Positions 13,228 through 25,393 of a stretch of 64,000 nt of DNA are shown one piece after another. The DNA is taken from positions 73,071,821 through 73,135,820 of the forward strand of contig JAHLJT010008756.1 in NCBI GenBank assembly GCA_031308135.1. Direction: 5' to 3'. Every line of letters starts with the position of its first letter. Position 1 is the stretch's first letter. Below the pieces are notes generated by a model. It searched no databases, had not been told where the DNA came from, and saw only the letters and a program-made list of their open reading frames with translations. This stretch comes from Acheta domesticus (taxonomy: Eukaryota > Arthropoda > Insecta > Orthoptera > Gryllidae). A program made the translations under genes and the position numbers.

Positions 13228-13383
13228 GGGGCCGTCCATATATTATGTAACGTAAATTTCGAGTATTTTCAATACCCCCTTTACCCCTTGTAACGCACTT
13301 CCCTATTTCTACTTAAACCAGCGTAACGCTGCCTCAGACCCCCTCTCTCCCTCTTTAGCGTTACGTAATTTGTGGATGAGTCC
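13228..13383. mobile_element. Short MITE with inverted ends (about 156 bp)
   Basis: The left end reads GGGGCCGTCCATATATTATG followed by TAACG. The right end, reversed, reads GGACTCATCCACAAATTACG followed by TAACG. The two are imperfect terminal inverted repeats, and the element is too short to encode protein. The GGGGCCGTCCAT start is a common end of small DNA transposons in arthropods, from general knowledge. TAA/TA flanks are possible target duplications but not decisive. Confidence 0.5.
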
Positions 13384-15760
13384 TAGAGAGAAATAGTACT
13401 TTAATACAAAAAATGTTATTGGTCTATATCTTTTTCATGGCTATAAGTAATAAAGTGACAACTTCTATGGGTGGTGAGAAAAAGTGATGGAATGATTTGT
13501 TTACATTAATTTAAATGTAACTGGAGTAAACGTGTTTTAATGAAATTTAATTTAACCATGCATCGGCAAAATCATGTGAATTCCTTTTCATTTTAAACAA
13601 TCAATGCCTCTTTTGAAAAATTCACTATCGACAAGTGTAAATATTGCGGCTTCCTGATAAAAAAATTAATGATAAAGCGGCCTTATTTGCACCTTAATTA
13701 AATAACCTTAACCTTAATTAAACAGCTGAAAATCAGTTTCGAGCGTGCCTTGACCTGCGCACTAATGATGTCAAATCGGTACGTTTTTGCGGGAGGCATG
13801 AAGCCTAAAAACTCTTGTACGTTTATACTTAAGATAATGCTCTTTCTCCATGAAAAATTGTTGGGGAGATAAACGTATCGCACGCTCTTAGAACATTGGG
13901 TGACGAGTTATGAGACGTCTTGTCAAAATGACTTCGTACGCTCAAAACCCAATGCGATAGTGAGAAAGGGGATCAGAGAAAGTCATAGAATAAACCATGG
14001 TCATTGTGGTAATAGATTGTAACAGTTTACTTACAATAGTTTTGGGGCCTTTCCATTAGTCACAATCACTGCAATGTTTGAGAAAGAAGTTAGGAAACGA
14101 ATAGACGTGATACATCATAAAGGATGCAGGGAAAGTAGTGTAGTTGGTACTGGAAAAAAAAAGAGTTAGCATTATGAGAAATGTGAGGGAGCTGAACAGA
14201 TTCAATAGTCATACGATGAGCAATACAACTGTCAAATAAAAATGTGAATATACATTGTCAACATTCTTGTTTACAAATATTTATGTGCATAATTTTAATT
14301 TAATTTTGATGCACTGTATACAGTAGTTAAAACATTTTCTAAGTGGAGTTTTAAGAAAATTTTGGGTAAAGATGTGTGAGTTATTTTTCTATAATTGTTA
14401 TCAATTTCGTGTACTGCTTTGCAGAACTTTTATCCAATAATGAAAATTATGTTAATCTTATTTCATATTTTTTGTTGATTTCATAAGCTTTTCTGAATGT
14501 CATGTTATCATCTTCAGAGGGAGCCTATAGATACTCGTAGTTGCTCAAAGACCTTCTGTGTCACATCTGATCGAAACGTTTTTTCTACATTGCTGAAAAT
14601 ATAGAGGGGGGTTAAAAACGATTTTATACTGCACTAATATGTGTTTTCTCTCTCTTGGAAAGAAATTTAAGATTTACAGGGAAGTATGATGTTTTATAAT
14701 ATTGCTACTTCATTATACATTAATTAGTAGCAATATTAGCTTTAAAACGAAGTGATGTATTATCGATCTTATGAACCGCAAATATTTATGAACTCAAAAC
14801 TGGTGGCTCTTGTGTCTTAGACAAGAACGTTTCATTGTAAAATTTAAATGTAAATCCTACTCACATTATGAAAATGAAAACACTATCTCACGACGTCTAC
14901 AAGGCTAATGTCACTAGGGCACCTATTTGACACCATTTACTTTACTATTAAAACAGTTTAGCGATGTTTTAATGACTCCCCAAATTTCCAAAAAGAAACA
15001 GAAAAAGTACTTTCAATTTACATACGTTTCTATTCAGAACCTATCAAAGCTTGATTCATATTTTTCTTTATATTTTCCAGCCTGGTAAATCGTTTTTAAT
15101 AGAGTTTGAAAGGGTTTGGGACCACCCTGTGCAGGCGATCGTTTCGTGAGAGGAAGTAATCACGAGCGAGGATTCTCCAAATAAAGGAGGACACGGCAGT
15201 CAACTGCTCGTTTGGAGTTATATAGCGGCATTTAACGCGGCCATCCACAAATAAATAACGTGTGAATTGGAGGATAAATCACAGGGGCGGAGAAAGCCGC
15301 GCTGCTGCTTAGTGTACGTCGGAAGAAGATTAGGAGGGAAGTGGAGGAAGAGGAGGGAAGGAGAACAGGCGAAAGGAAGCAAGAGGGAGGGAAGGAAATG
15401 CTTTGCATGCCATATGGACAGAGAAACAACCCATAACCAGGGACTAGAGATGCTGGATTCTCTAAAAGATGCCTATTCATAAAATCGATTAGATTCTCAG
15501 AATTCTACGTTTTTATAAATTAAATGTTTTTTAAGTTACATTTTAGTTTTTTGATCTGGTTTTACAGTGACCTACCGTATGACGTTTAATACAACTTTTA
15601 AAAAGTAAATGGAAATTCTGAGCTCATATTCTGAATGAAGTACGTTGTGCAATAAAATATTGGTAGTTTTATTTATTCCTATCAGTTAGTTACATTTTAA
15701 AAACATGCACTACACATATGGAACCAAATGACGCGTCCATCAATCATTTCATCTTCAGTC
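13384..15760. other. No gene seen; purine-rich patch at 15295-15400
   Basis: Mostly AT-rich with short frames. At about 15295-15400 the plus strand turns GGAAG/GGAGG-rich. The two overlapping open frames there (15267-15482 plus, 15232-15480 minus) are explained by this composition. Confidence 0.4.
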
Positions 15761-15774
15761 AATCGGACACAGAG

Positions 15775-15998
15775 ACGTTCTACCATCAACGAATTTTTGG
15801 GTACCAAGGACCTACAAAATGTGGAATTCAAGTACAAAAGAATTAGAAGTAATTTCTTCTATGAATAAACACGATTATTCTTCTTTTCGATTTCAGTGTC
15901 CCTCAATACGAGTTTTTCTGACGAAGAATCAATACTTTAGTATTACAATACTTTCTCCTTTCCATGTAAGTTCGTATTACAGCGAGAAAGTAAAAATC
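15775..15998 (+). repeat. Family A repeat, 3' fragment
   Basis: This segment carries the 3' blocks of family A: a diverged CGGACACAGAGACG, GGTACCAAGGACCTACAAAA, and a final GCGAGAAAGTAAAA at about 15984-15997. The 5' part is missing. It is more diverged than the copies at 7 kb and 57 kb. Confidence 0.6.
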
Positions 15999-16429
15999 TC
16001 GTGTATCGTTCTGAATGGTGTTTAATCAGTTTCTCTATCCTACGCACACAAATAAATTTAACTATTAATTACTAACATAGAAATAAGGCGAAATCCCATT
16101 TCTCTTATAAGTGAATCATGAAAAAGTATTATTATGTACTGTGTAATTTAAGTAATACACAACACTTACTAATACTAAACTTGCATCATTGCATATTCAT
16201 AAATTATCTACCATTCATAATTTACATATTTTACGTATAAACCCTTCGGACTTACCAGTCGCCCCTAAATAAGGATAAGTAGTTTCGTGTAAATCTGTAT
16301 CATGGTATCTGCCCTCAAGTCTCAGAACAAAAGTAGAAACGATAATTCTGAAGGGATATTGTCAGTTATGTGGAAATATGATAGTTATTAAAGTGATCCA
16401 TACGTGGTCTGGTCGAAAAAATAGTAATA

Positions 16430-16520
16430 ATAATATTAATAATAATAAATATTATTATAATTATAAATTTTATAATTATTGCAACGCGGATTATAATTAC
16501 GACGAAAATATTAATAATCA
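16430..16520. repeat. AAT/ATT simple-sequence tract
   Basis: An imperfect run of AAT and ATT trinucleotides with self-complementary stretches. It accounts for the Asn-rich open frame at this point, which should not be taken as a gene. Confidence 0.8.
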
Positions 16521-16769
16521 TACTACTAAGGTCAAAGATGAATTACAACGGATAGAATGTATGTGAGAAATGACAGTGGTGAATTTAAGGAAGGAGGTGT
16601 GTCCAACTTTAAGTGTGTAATGTTTCAAGCAGATTTGAATACAAGGTGGCATATTTCCGAAAGTAGCTTTAATGAAAATGAATGATTCTTTTGTTAAATA
16701 CTTCTGAAAACCATGGAGTTCATTACATTAATTATTTCGCGAAAATGGCTCGACTTGCTGTGGACGTGC

Positions 16770-17040
16770 CCGCGCCGCTTTTGCCTTTCTGCGACGTAGC
16801 CGTGGCAACGTGGTGCGCGTGGGCGGGGCGCGGGCGGTCGGGGGCGGAGGGGCGATGGGCGTGGGCGCGGGCGCGGGCGCGGGCGCCGGGCGATGACGCG
16901 CCAGATCGGCGGCGAGCGGCGCCGGTCACGCTCTCCGCGCACGACTTCACAGCTCCCCCTCCTCCCTCCCCCAACCCGCCCAGGCCAGTCCAACGCTCCC
17001 TCCGCCCGCCCCTGGCCCTTGCTTTGCGCCGCCACATTTC
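16770..17040. promoter_or_regulatory. CpG island with GGGCGC tandem run
   Basis: About 270 bp of CpG-dense DNA contains GC boxes (GGGCGG) and a short tandem of GGGCGC at about 16857-16890. It changes directly into a CT-rich tract at 17080-17220. Open frames on both strands here reflect composition. A CpG island followed by GAGA-type sequence is promoter-like, but I find no first exon to go with it. Confidence 0.4.
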
Positions 17041-17091
17041 TCAGGTTTGCTCTTTTTACTGGCCTCGTTCTCATTTTCACCTTTTATCCCA

Positions 17092-17220
17092 CTACATCTC
17101 TCTCTCTATCTTACTCGAGCAAACACACACTCTCTCTCTATCTTTCTCGAGAAAACTCTCTCTCTCGATTGCGCTCTTACAATTTCCTTCCATCTCTTTC
17201 TTTCTATTAGATCTATGACA
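17092..17220. repeat. CT-rich (GAGA-type) tract
   Basis: Runs of CTCTCT alternate with CTCGAG. The block TCTCTCTATCTT(A/T)CTCGAG occurs twice, about 33 bp apart (about 17100 and 17133). On the minus strand this gives many GAGAG sites, the core recognised by GAGA factor in flies (established knowledge); its use here is inference. Confidence 0.6.
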
Positions 17221-17419
17221 TTCTTGATCTCCGTCGTTTTTGATATCCGTCTTTATCACTCATGCACTCAATGGAGTATTTCTTTCACTTTTTTAATTTA
17301 TCGAATTCGTTTCCTTCACTTTGTTTTTCCCTTGCTCGCTCGCCTAGTTTCAGTTCTCTCCAATTTTATGAAACGTATCTTCACCCCTTCTTCTGAACTA
17401 AATACCATTATATGAGACC

Positions 17420-19885
17420 CCTGTGGATACAAATTATTGTTTCATATTGTGGGAAACTCATAAGTGGCAAATAGTAATAATATTTATTGAATCATCTCTT
17501 ATGGTTACCCTACAGGTTTACTGTTTTTGAGAGGACGTATGACGTTAAGATTTTTGATACTGTCACTGACTTCATTTTCAGATATTGGCTTCTTCCTTTC
17601 CATTACAATTGGTATTCAAAAAAATGTCTTCATAGTCGCCTTTCATTTAAACAGAGCACTACTCATCAGACGAAATGCGAAGAAAAGTGCCAACAGAGGA
17701 ATACAGTGAAGTAAGGATACATTAGGTGGTATAGTGTTAGTAGAAATGTAGTACTAATGTGGAACTTGCAACTACACACATTGTCTCTGACTAGCCTTAG
17801 AAACTTTCCACCAGCAGTCTGATTCCTGTTTGTAACATACATGCTACTATTTGACACACGTAGTATCTAGCAGCTTACAGAGAGAGATTGAAGTTACTGA
17901 CGGGCGTTTTCTTGGCCTCCTCGCGCCGGTCTTTGCATTGCAATCTTTTCCATCCCACAGGTCCAACGCAACCCAAAGAGTGGTTTCCTCGCGATATTTT
18001 CTGAATATTAAGAGACGGCGTGATCGTAAAAACTCTACAGTTCTCAGAAGTATTGTTTTGTACATTAGAGCAATATGCACATGTATGAACACGTCTCTTC
18101 ACGCTCGTTATCATGGGCTAAAGAAATCTAAAGGTTTCTGTTTTAAAAATTGAAGTTGTGTCTCTTAAATTTAAAAAAAAGAACTATAGTAAAATATTAT
18201 ACATCATCTTATGTATTCCTCCCATACTGTCGTTTTAGTGAAAACCGCATCTCTGTATTTGCCAGTGTTTAAAAGCTTTTCGAATGGAACTTCTTAAGTG
18301 AGCAATTCTGTATATGAAATGAAAATTCTGACTACTTTGCCACTGTCGTGTTCAAAGCTTAGATCGGAAACGTTCCTAATTTCTTCACCGGACGTTCTGT
18401 TTGATATGTTGCGTCGAACAAAGCGCGCATTGGAAATTTCCTCCAACATTTCAAAATGAAAAACAAACAAACAATCAGAGGTGACATGACCAGTGTTTAC
18501 GTTTTTTACTAACCGTGAATGTGACAAATAATACATACCCAAGTGGCCTCTGACTATTCCTAAATGTGACTTCTCTCAGTTTCTGTATCAGTAGGCCCCA
18601 TGCGCAAAGAATATACGGCAATAAACATTCCCATATTTACCGACTTCAGTTTTCTTTTCAATTGTCTGTAATATGAATTCCTTGGTTTTAACGTGACTGT
18701 GTGCAAATCGTCAATGAAGCACATAGAAATGGGTTACGGTAATTTATCTTTTTTCGACAGGGGTCATCCAATTCTCTAAGGGTACTATCAAAGACGATTT
18801 GCACCCTGGCGTCGAACGAAATATCCTCTATCGTGAACTGCTATTCTACGAACTCCTTGCCATCGCTCTCCCAGGCTCAGCGTTCCACTTGAATTGCCGC
18901 GAACGGTTGGAACCTCCTCGCTCAGGAATCCCTTTCAACGCAGCGGCCTTCTGACCTCACAAGATCGCGATAGGATCGCTGTCTAAAACGTTGTACTTGG
19001 AGCTACAGCTGACCTGCCATTGCTTCTTGATAGATGTTACGTCTCATATTCATTTTACTTTTATAGACTTCTGTTAAAATGTTTGTGTTTTAAAGAGATA
19101 CGCTGTGCGTCAGATCTCTTACAAAAATGGATAAATACGATTTCTTTATCTTGCATGTCGTGTTCCATTGCAGGGTTTGCGTCCGTGGTACTGACATTTT
19201 GTAAGTAGAAGTATATCTTTTAAATAATTCAAGGATAATAACACAGTAATTCCATGATATTATATAACAATAAAGTAATGATGACCAAAGATTCATCTAT
19301 ATTCCTATAGAAGAATTATACCTATATATTTCTTCTGTATGAAAGTTAGGTACAGAGATTCTGTTTCCAGGTGAAATTAAAGACGGTCAATGCTCTATAT
19401 TCTTTAGTACTATAGAAACATTGTATTCATCTATATCACAACATATCATGGTTCGGTACGATCACATTATCAAGTAAAAGAATTTTGGAGACCACCAAAC
19501 AGGATTATTGTTGTTACCTTTTATAAACTTGAATATTGACACAATTCTTAGGATGGCTCTAGATTATCTTTATGCCTTAAACAACGATCTTAGAGAGTAT
19601 AAATACTAGTATCATTCCCACTTTTCCGATTCTTTGCCACTTGCACATGGAGGCCGCTCTGTATCAAATTGAAGGCACTATTCTCTTCCTATTATACGTT
19701 GGCCGAAAATTTTGTGAAAATGGCAACCAGAAACCCATCGAAGAAGAGGAAGACCTACACTTACGTAGGGAAGAGTAGAAGAGGCAATGGTGATGAGGGC
19801 ATTAAAGAACGAAAACTACAGAGATAGAGAGAAATGGAGGCTAGGATACGAGACACTGAAGGATGCGATATAACTCGTCATGCTA
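17420..19885. other. No gene recognised
   Basis: Mixed AT-rich sequence with a less AT-rich part at about 18770-19015. A frame at about 19760-19872 (plus) ends in DREKWRLGYETLKDAI, which I do not recognise. It abuts the reverse transcriptase scrap at 19892 and may belong to the same decayed element. Confidence 0.35.
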
Positions 19886-19970
19886 CCACTGCTATACGTA
19901 AACGATATGCCCTCGTCGATTCGAAACGGAAGAATAGTTCTCTTTGCAGATGATTAGAATATTCTTTATA
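19886..19970 (+). pseudogene. Reverse transcriptase scrap with FADD motif
   Basis: From 19892 the plus frame reads LYVNDMPSSIRNGRIVLFAD followed by a second Asp. This matches the catalytic palm motif of non-LTR reverse transcriptases (LYINDLP...LFADD). A TAG stop falls directly after FADD (19955-19957). Nothing else of the enzyme is preserved on either side, so this is a short relic. Confidence 0.6.
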
Positions 19971-20204
19971 ATAAAGAAACAATAAATAGAACAATACCAG
20001 TTGCTTATATATTACTAAATCAACTATTATTGTTTACATCATGTCAGCCTCCTAGATCCTCGCATTATGCATGTATGCTCGCCTTACACTCATGCATCTA
20101 GAGGAGGAGGAGGCTCACAATTAACTACGAAAGAAACAATTAAGTTCGTAAGAATTCTGTTTGTGGGTGAAAATCGACTGATTGGTTTATTGTTTTCAGG
20201 GCGC

Positions 20205-20640
20205 AACAACTACGGGCACTGGCCTTGTAGGTACAGTGGATGTTATATCCTGGACGATGGCGGTATGCTTCCCCCCATGAAACTTGTGATCCGGGGTCAT
20301 TGAGGGATTTTCTCCAACTAGATATCTCATGCCAGAGGTGCATCGCCCCAGCGGGACAAGCTCCAAGGTTCCTAATGGTTTCCCGGCTTATGTCGTAGTG
20401 AAGTGCATGTACGTGAAAGTGTGTAAGAGGAGACAAAATTGAGGAAGGAACGATCGCGCGACCGTGACTCGTTGGTACTTCCAACATTAATTTGGTATTG
20501 ATCGGCGAAACCAGGGAAAAGTATTAGAGTGGCCGGCCGCTAGAATTTTTCTCCCGATAATGGTTGAAATCAACCTAATGCCGAAAATCCTCCACCATCG
20601 AGACCGCTGTTTTATTCGAACATTGCTTCCGACGCATCAA
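20205..20640 (-). repeat. SINE-like repeat family C copy
   Basis: The minus strand has the same order of landmarks as the copy at 33755: GGCCGGC-TACTC, a GGTTTCGCCGATCA-like segment, GGACAAG-type and GATGCACC blocks. It is diverged and its ends are uncertain. Confidence 0.5.
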
Positions 20641-21148
20641 GTTATACGTTGAAGTCTACAATTATTGAAATTTCAGGTGTTTTATTTAAAATTGTTCGTG
20701 TCACACTATATAGGCAAAATTGTTCAGAGGGAGACTTAAAGAATCAATTTACAGAATTAAAAAAAAAATGATAAAATTGCGTATGGGTCCCCAAAATGTA
20801 ACTTTCCGTTTCAAATTGGAGGGGGGCGACCTTAGATCGATCGATCGGGAAATATCAATTGTTCTGAAATCCTGTGTGCGCTTTAGACACTAGTGTTATT
20901 CAGAGACGGAGACACCCAACCAGATACAGGAAAAAAACAACACTTTCTTCTGTAACAAAGATCCACCAAACGAGAATCTTGCATTAGTTACGTAAACGAG
21001 AAAGTACAATTCACTACATGTAGGAGCTTGAAAAATCCATCTTTTCAGTATCATGGCCAACAAAACATGTTTTTCTGGCGAAAAAACAGCAATTTTTTCC
21101 TGCAGCATTACAAAACTTTTCATGTAATACAATAACATATTTATACGA

Positions 21149-21212
21149 CTCTAATGCGCACCTTTTTTGACGAAATATAGTACTCAAAATAGTGGTGCGA
21201 ATTAGATTGAGT
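21149..21212. repeat. Inverted repeat hairpin
   Basis: CTCTAATGCGCACC is followed about 35 bp later by GGTGCGAATTAGAT, its near reverse complement. A related GGTGCGCATTAGAT stretch occurs again at about 21503, so this may be an end of a small dispersed element. Confidence 0.4.
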
Positions 21213-22163
21213 GCAAATTCGTTACGAAAGGAATAAAGGTGATTCACGCTTGTAATTTATTATATTAATGCATTCATTTTGAATGTGTACTTTCCTTATT
21301 TCATGTTCACTCATTTTCTTCTTTAAGAATGTGTCACCTGACATTAACAAACTTTCAATTCTATAATATGATGGTTCATGTATACGATAAACTCATTGTT
21401 GCATTACATAAATTTAAATAAAATACTGTACCTGTTACTCTGTCACTGACGCGCATTACATTCAATACAAACCCTTTTGTTATAATTTTAAGATCCAAGT
21501 ATGAGGTGCGCATTAGATTCGTGTAAATGCGTTATATTTTTACAGATTTAAGATAAGTGCATTCAATAATATGTTTTAGAGTTTTCAAGACTTTCAGAAT
21601 TACTTAAGCCATTTTTATTTTATATATTTAGGTATAATTATTTATTTCCAAATATTTTACATTTTGCTATTTATTTCTTACATATTTCGTTTCTTTTCAA
21701 TGTATTTATACTTAGAAACGGAAATCCTTCTCCTTCAATGGTGAAACTTACTCCTTTCCCCCTGCTTCTCAGAAGCCGCGTTCTCGGAATGAAGGATGAG
21801 CGGATGTTTGTGAGGCAGAAGTAATTTCAACCACGTGCTTGCTCATGTTTCACACTCGATGGAAAATTAACAAATCTTTTTTAGCATTGTTTCATCGCTA
21901 TTTGGGAAGAGTATGTTCCTTTTTACCCTCCCCCTCTCCAGGATTACAAGCTACACTATACTACTATGCACTTGTGCATAAGCACCTCGTAAACAACATT
22001 GCTTATACTACGAACGTATTTTACATTTCGAAAAAAAGCATTGTGTATAGTGAAGACCAGTGTACCATTATTTTTGTGGAGGCAAAACTTCTATTCAGCC
22101 GCTCCGAAACTATTTTAGCGCCACATCGGCGAGGTTCTGCGCTTGGGAAATTATTGTATAGAG

Positions 22164-22215
22164 CAGGGTTGCCCAACTGGCAGCCCGCGACGCCATTAAT
22201 TGTGGCCCGCGAAAG
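22164..22215 (+). mobile_element. Possible hAT-type terminal sequence
   Basis: CAGGGTTGCCCAACTGGCAG followed by CCCGCG and GTGGCCCGCG resembles the CAGGG...GGCCCGC ends of hAT-family elements, from general knowledge. No matching opposite end or 8-bp duplication was found nearby, so only one end is supported. Confidence 0.35.
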
Positions 22216-22684
22216 GTCATTAGTCGAAAGTGAAAGTCCCTTGCATCCATATCGGCGCACCCCTGTATGTAAAAATAAGTTGTTTAGATTTAAGGATTTT
22301 TTCAAGATCATCCCAATGTGTCGCACAGCGTTATGCCTGGTATGGTCTGATATCACTCATGCCCTCCCCCCGTTTCAGAGCAGGACGAACTGCTGAGATC
22401 AACAGCACGGGGAGGTCAGATGTGAATCGACCGACTAATGAAAATATGGCCGGCAACCGTATTAAAGGCGATAGTTATGGCCCTTGAGGCTTTGCAAGCT
22501 GGTCATCGCCGGTATAAACTAATTTTAATCATTAAAATTAATTTTATTTGACATATTTTCTATATTTTTGAACATATTTTGAAAAAGATGAATACTTAAA
22601 TTGTTGTATTTTCCATTTTTTATTACAACAGATTCCGTTCTCTACTTCTATAGTGCGATTTTTATGAAGCTGTTTCCCCAGGCC

Positions 22685-23237
22685 CGTTTTCACGATGGAA
22701 TATATAACGGCATTTCACGTCTTTCTCAGTCGTGCCGCCAGATGTCACATGATCGCGACCGTATCAAGCACTCTAGAGTCCCCAGATACAGCGAGTAGCG
22801 CAACCACCGCCATTTAATATCCTCTCACCCGACAGCCCCATAAAACAGAATTCACAAGTTGAACAGAAATGATAACACTTGGTGACGTAATGCAGATTTT
22901 TAAGAATACTAATATTATTTTGATAGATATTCATGGTTCTCAACACCCAGACTATCACACATTTCCAATTTCCCTGACAACTGGATAATTTTTTTTTAAA
23001 TTTTGGGCCTCAAGAAAATGTGCGCATCTAATGCCTTCTCCCATACGTCATACACAGTTTTTACTATTTTTTTGACCAAATAAAATAAATAAATAAAATG
23101 GCGGGATTGGAGGAACAATGGAATGCGCTACTCTCTGTATCTAGGGACTCTAAAGCAAACCTTGTTCATGCGACATCTAGCGGCACGACCGATAAAGAGG
23201 AGAAATGCGGTGATATATTCCATTGTGAAGACGAGCC
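22685..23237. repeat. Long inverted repeat, arms about 110 bp
   Basis: The left arm (about 22685-22802) contains TGGAATATATAACGGCATTT, CAGTCGTGCCGCCAGATGTC, TAGAGTCCCCAGATACAGCG and GAGTAGCGC. The right arm (about 23125-23237), read reversed, contains the same blocks with scattered substitutions. The spacer of about 320 bp includes an AT-rich part and a family B repeat. It may be a foldback element or an inverted duplication; no transposase is seen. Confidence 0.7.
22985..23097 (-). repeat. Repeat family B copy
   Basis: Read on the minus strand, this segment (TTTATTTATT... then GGTCAAAAAAATAGTAAAAA, TATGACGTATGGGAGAAGGC and ATGCGCACATTTTCTTGAGG) matches 49718-49805 on the plus strand. The two copies support a dispersed repeat about 90 bp or longer. 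The class is unknown. Confidence 0.6.
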
Positions 23238-23395
23238 TTGAGCTTTATAAAGATCACATTACAAGAGGGTTAAAAAGCCATGGTTGCGCGCGCTGACCGC
23301 TCCACTCGACGACATTGTGAAGACGAGCCTTGAGCTTTATGCACTAAAAGGGGGGTTGAAAAGCCCTGGCTATGCGCGCTGACCGCTCGGCTCGG
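23221..23395 (+). repeat. Tandem duplication, two copies of about 85-90 bp
   Basis: CATTGTGAAGACGAGCCTTG followed by AGCTTTAT begins both copies (23221 and 23313). Both end in GCGCGCTGACCGCTC. The copies differ by substitutions and small indels in the middle. The first unit's start overlaps the end of the right arm of the inverted repeat, and the second leads into a CpG-rich patch. Confidence 0.75.
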
Positions 23396-23650
23396 CCCCG
23401 CAGGGCGACGCGGCGCGGCGCTGGGAAGAAGCAAGTGCCTTGGGCGTGCGCTGTGTCGTGCGCGCGACGCGACGTGCCCAGACGTTATCACGAGCTGCCA
23501 CCGGCGCATGCCTCCGCGCGGCGCCGTCAGCCGTCAGCCGTCATCAGTCAACGCGGAATCGCGCGCTGCATCTCTCCTGCACTTCCGCGTTGCCCGTTGC
23601 GGCGCTTCGCTGCGGCCGCTCTTGCCCACGAAATTCCCAGGATGGAAAAT
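23385..23650. promoter_or_regulatory. CpG-rich patch
   Basis: CpG-dense sequence with GCGCG runs and CCGTCAGCCGTCAGCCGTC short repeats follows the tandem duplication. Open frames on the plus strand end at AT-rich DNA and match no family. It could be a promoter-type island; no exon is supported. Confidence 0.35.
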
Positions 23651-23904
23651 TCACGAGTTGAATTAAACAATAAAAGAATAGAATGGAGCACTTATAAAAG
23701 TTGTACAGCTCTAATATTCATTACTTTTTTCAATTTTTGAAAATTGGGAGAGGTTCAATTTTTTTTGTCATTCTGCTACTACGTTAATGAACATATTTTT
23801 CTTAATTGAAACTTTTATGGTAATATCTTTAAAATTATAACTTGAACATTTTTTTGTTCAAAATTTAAATAGTGTTTGCGTAACTTTTAGTCAATTCGGA
23901 ACAA

Positions 23905-24262
23905 TTCGTGGATTCTGCGATCAATACCAGGTGAATGACGGAGCAGTATCCTAACCAAAAGGCCATGGATCGCACGCGATCTTTTCTTCCCCTTTCTTGT
24001 TCTATCCTCACCGCTTACTTACACACACTTACATGTTCCACACTTCAATACATATCGGGAGACCAGTGAGGAAGGAGCTTAGAGCTTGCCCCGACTGCGG
24101 CGGTGCCTTACTGGTGGGGAATAGTTGCTGGAAAAATCCGGGAAGACGACGTGAAGGTCAACGCCGGATCTCACTATCCAGTCAGGAAGAGCACCGCCAC
24201 CTCCTGTAACAAAACATGCACTACACTTACGGGTCTAAAAATAGCAGTTGACGCGCCCGGAA
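23905..24262 (+). repeat. SINE-like repeat family C copy
   Basis: Shares with 63655-63995 the blocks GTATCCTAACCAAAAGGCCA, GATCTTTTCTTCC, TTACTTACACACACTTACAT, GAGCTTGCCCCGAC and CACCGCCACCTCCTGTAACA, then TTGACGCGCCCGGAA at its end. It lacks the 5' part present in the copy at 33755. Confidence 0.65.
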
Positions 24263-25119
24263 CCACGAAATAATCAATAAATTATTAAAAGTAACGAATA
24301 AAAATATTAAAAAAGAGGAAAACAAAAAAGAACAGTAGATCTTCAAAATTCTCTGGCAGGCAATAGTCGGCTTCGAGGAACCTGTATAACTTAAGTCTAA
24401 AATTCTGCCACCTCTTCGACAGGTCTCCAATCTAGAACCTTATTGTCTGCCAAACTTTGGTCCATTTCTCCCAAACGTACACTATCGCAGTTCCTTAATA
24501 TATTCAAATGATTAATTGTAATTAAAATTTTGCTGAAAGAAAGTTGGAAATTGCGTAAGCGAAATATGAAGTAGTACATTAGCCACAAACTGTTACTTTC
24601 GACTTTGAGTCAAAAATACGGGAGACAAAAAGTTTTTCATCTTAAAATGCATTCAAAAATGCATTTTAAAATGCATTTGCAAAAAAATTGACATAATGTG
24701 TTTTTAACATTATGACGATGTTATGTTATAATTAGCAATGCTCATCATGATTTCAAGTAGGTTTCTGGACGGGAAAAACGTATTCGAGTTTTCAAGTTTG
24801 AAACGAATTTTGGTATTTTGGAAATCTGAATGATACTCTCTTAATTTTATTTATCTTCAACATTTGATTTAGGCTCAAGTCATTATTTCAATAATTTTGG
24901 AATATTTTTTGTTTCAAAACATTATTTACTGTGGAAGATGTGAACGGAATTATAGAATCTGTATGCACCAAGTGAAAATAAATGCTGCCAAGCAACTGCT
25001 ACTCCGTTCCTTCTCATCGATATTTCAGTTTGGGCTCCCTTTCCTGATCATTTTCTTTTTTAGATTTTTCTGTTAGGGATTGGCATCTTTCCTTTGGGTT
25101 AAGATTTGTTTATTATCAA

Positions 25120-25393
25120 TTTTTACGTACTCGCATACGTACGTATATACGGAGTAATATATTTCCGTAGAGGACGAAGTTTTACTCTTCTCTAATATTC
25201 TTAAAGTCCTATTCAGTCCCACTATTGGGGGACCGAAAAATTGAAAAAATGTACGTTGGGTGGCGATAGATGACAGTTGGGAAGAGGGTGAAGCAAAAAC
25301 AAAAAGCTAGTCCAGACCAAAGAAATTAGAAATCTAACAAGAATTTGTTCTGTTACCATTCTGTCTGACCATTCTGAAGCACCACTAGTTTTA
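25120..25393 (-). mobile_element. Family A repeat, internally deleted copy
   Basis: The minus strand starts at 25393 with ACTAGTGGTGCTTCAG, runs through the 5' block, then joins directly to the 3' block (TTACTCCGTATATACGTACG) and ends in GTAAAA. The central ~1 kb is missing. This is the pattern of a deletion derivative. Confidence 0.6.

Noticed and set aside
16682..17218. 178-codon plus frame with Ala/Arg/Pro-rich peptide
   Set aside because: Composition of the CpG island and CT tract explains it; frames are open on both strands in the same interval.
18765..18805. CCAATTCTCT...ACT..TCAAA similarity to the Penelope end at 39911
   Set aside because: Only about 25 scattered matching bases, with no hammerhead core or CGGCCGTGAAAG end; could be chance.
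21839..22396. 185-codon plus frame
   Set aside because: Spans a hAT-like end and unrelated AT-rich sequence; no domain, and an overlapping minus frame is equally open.
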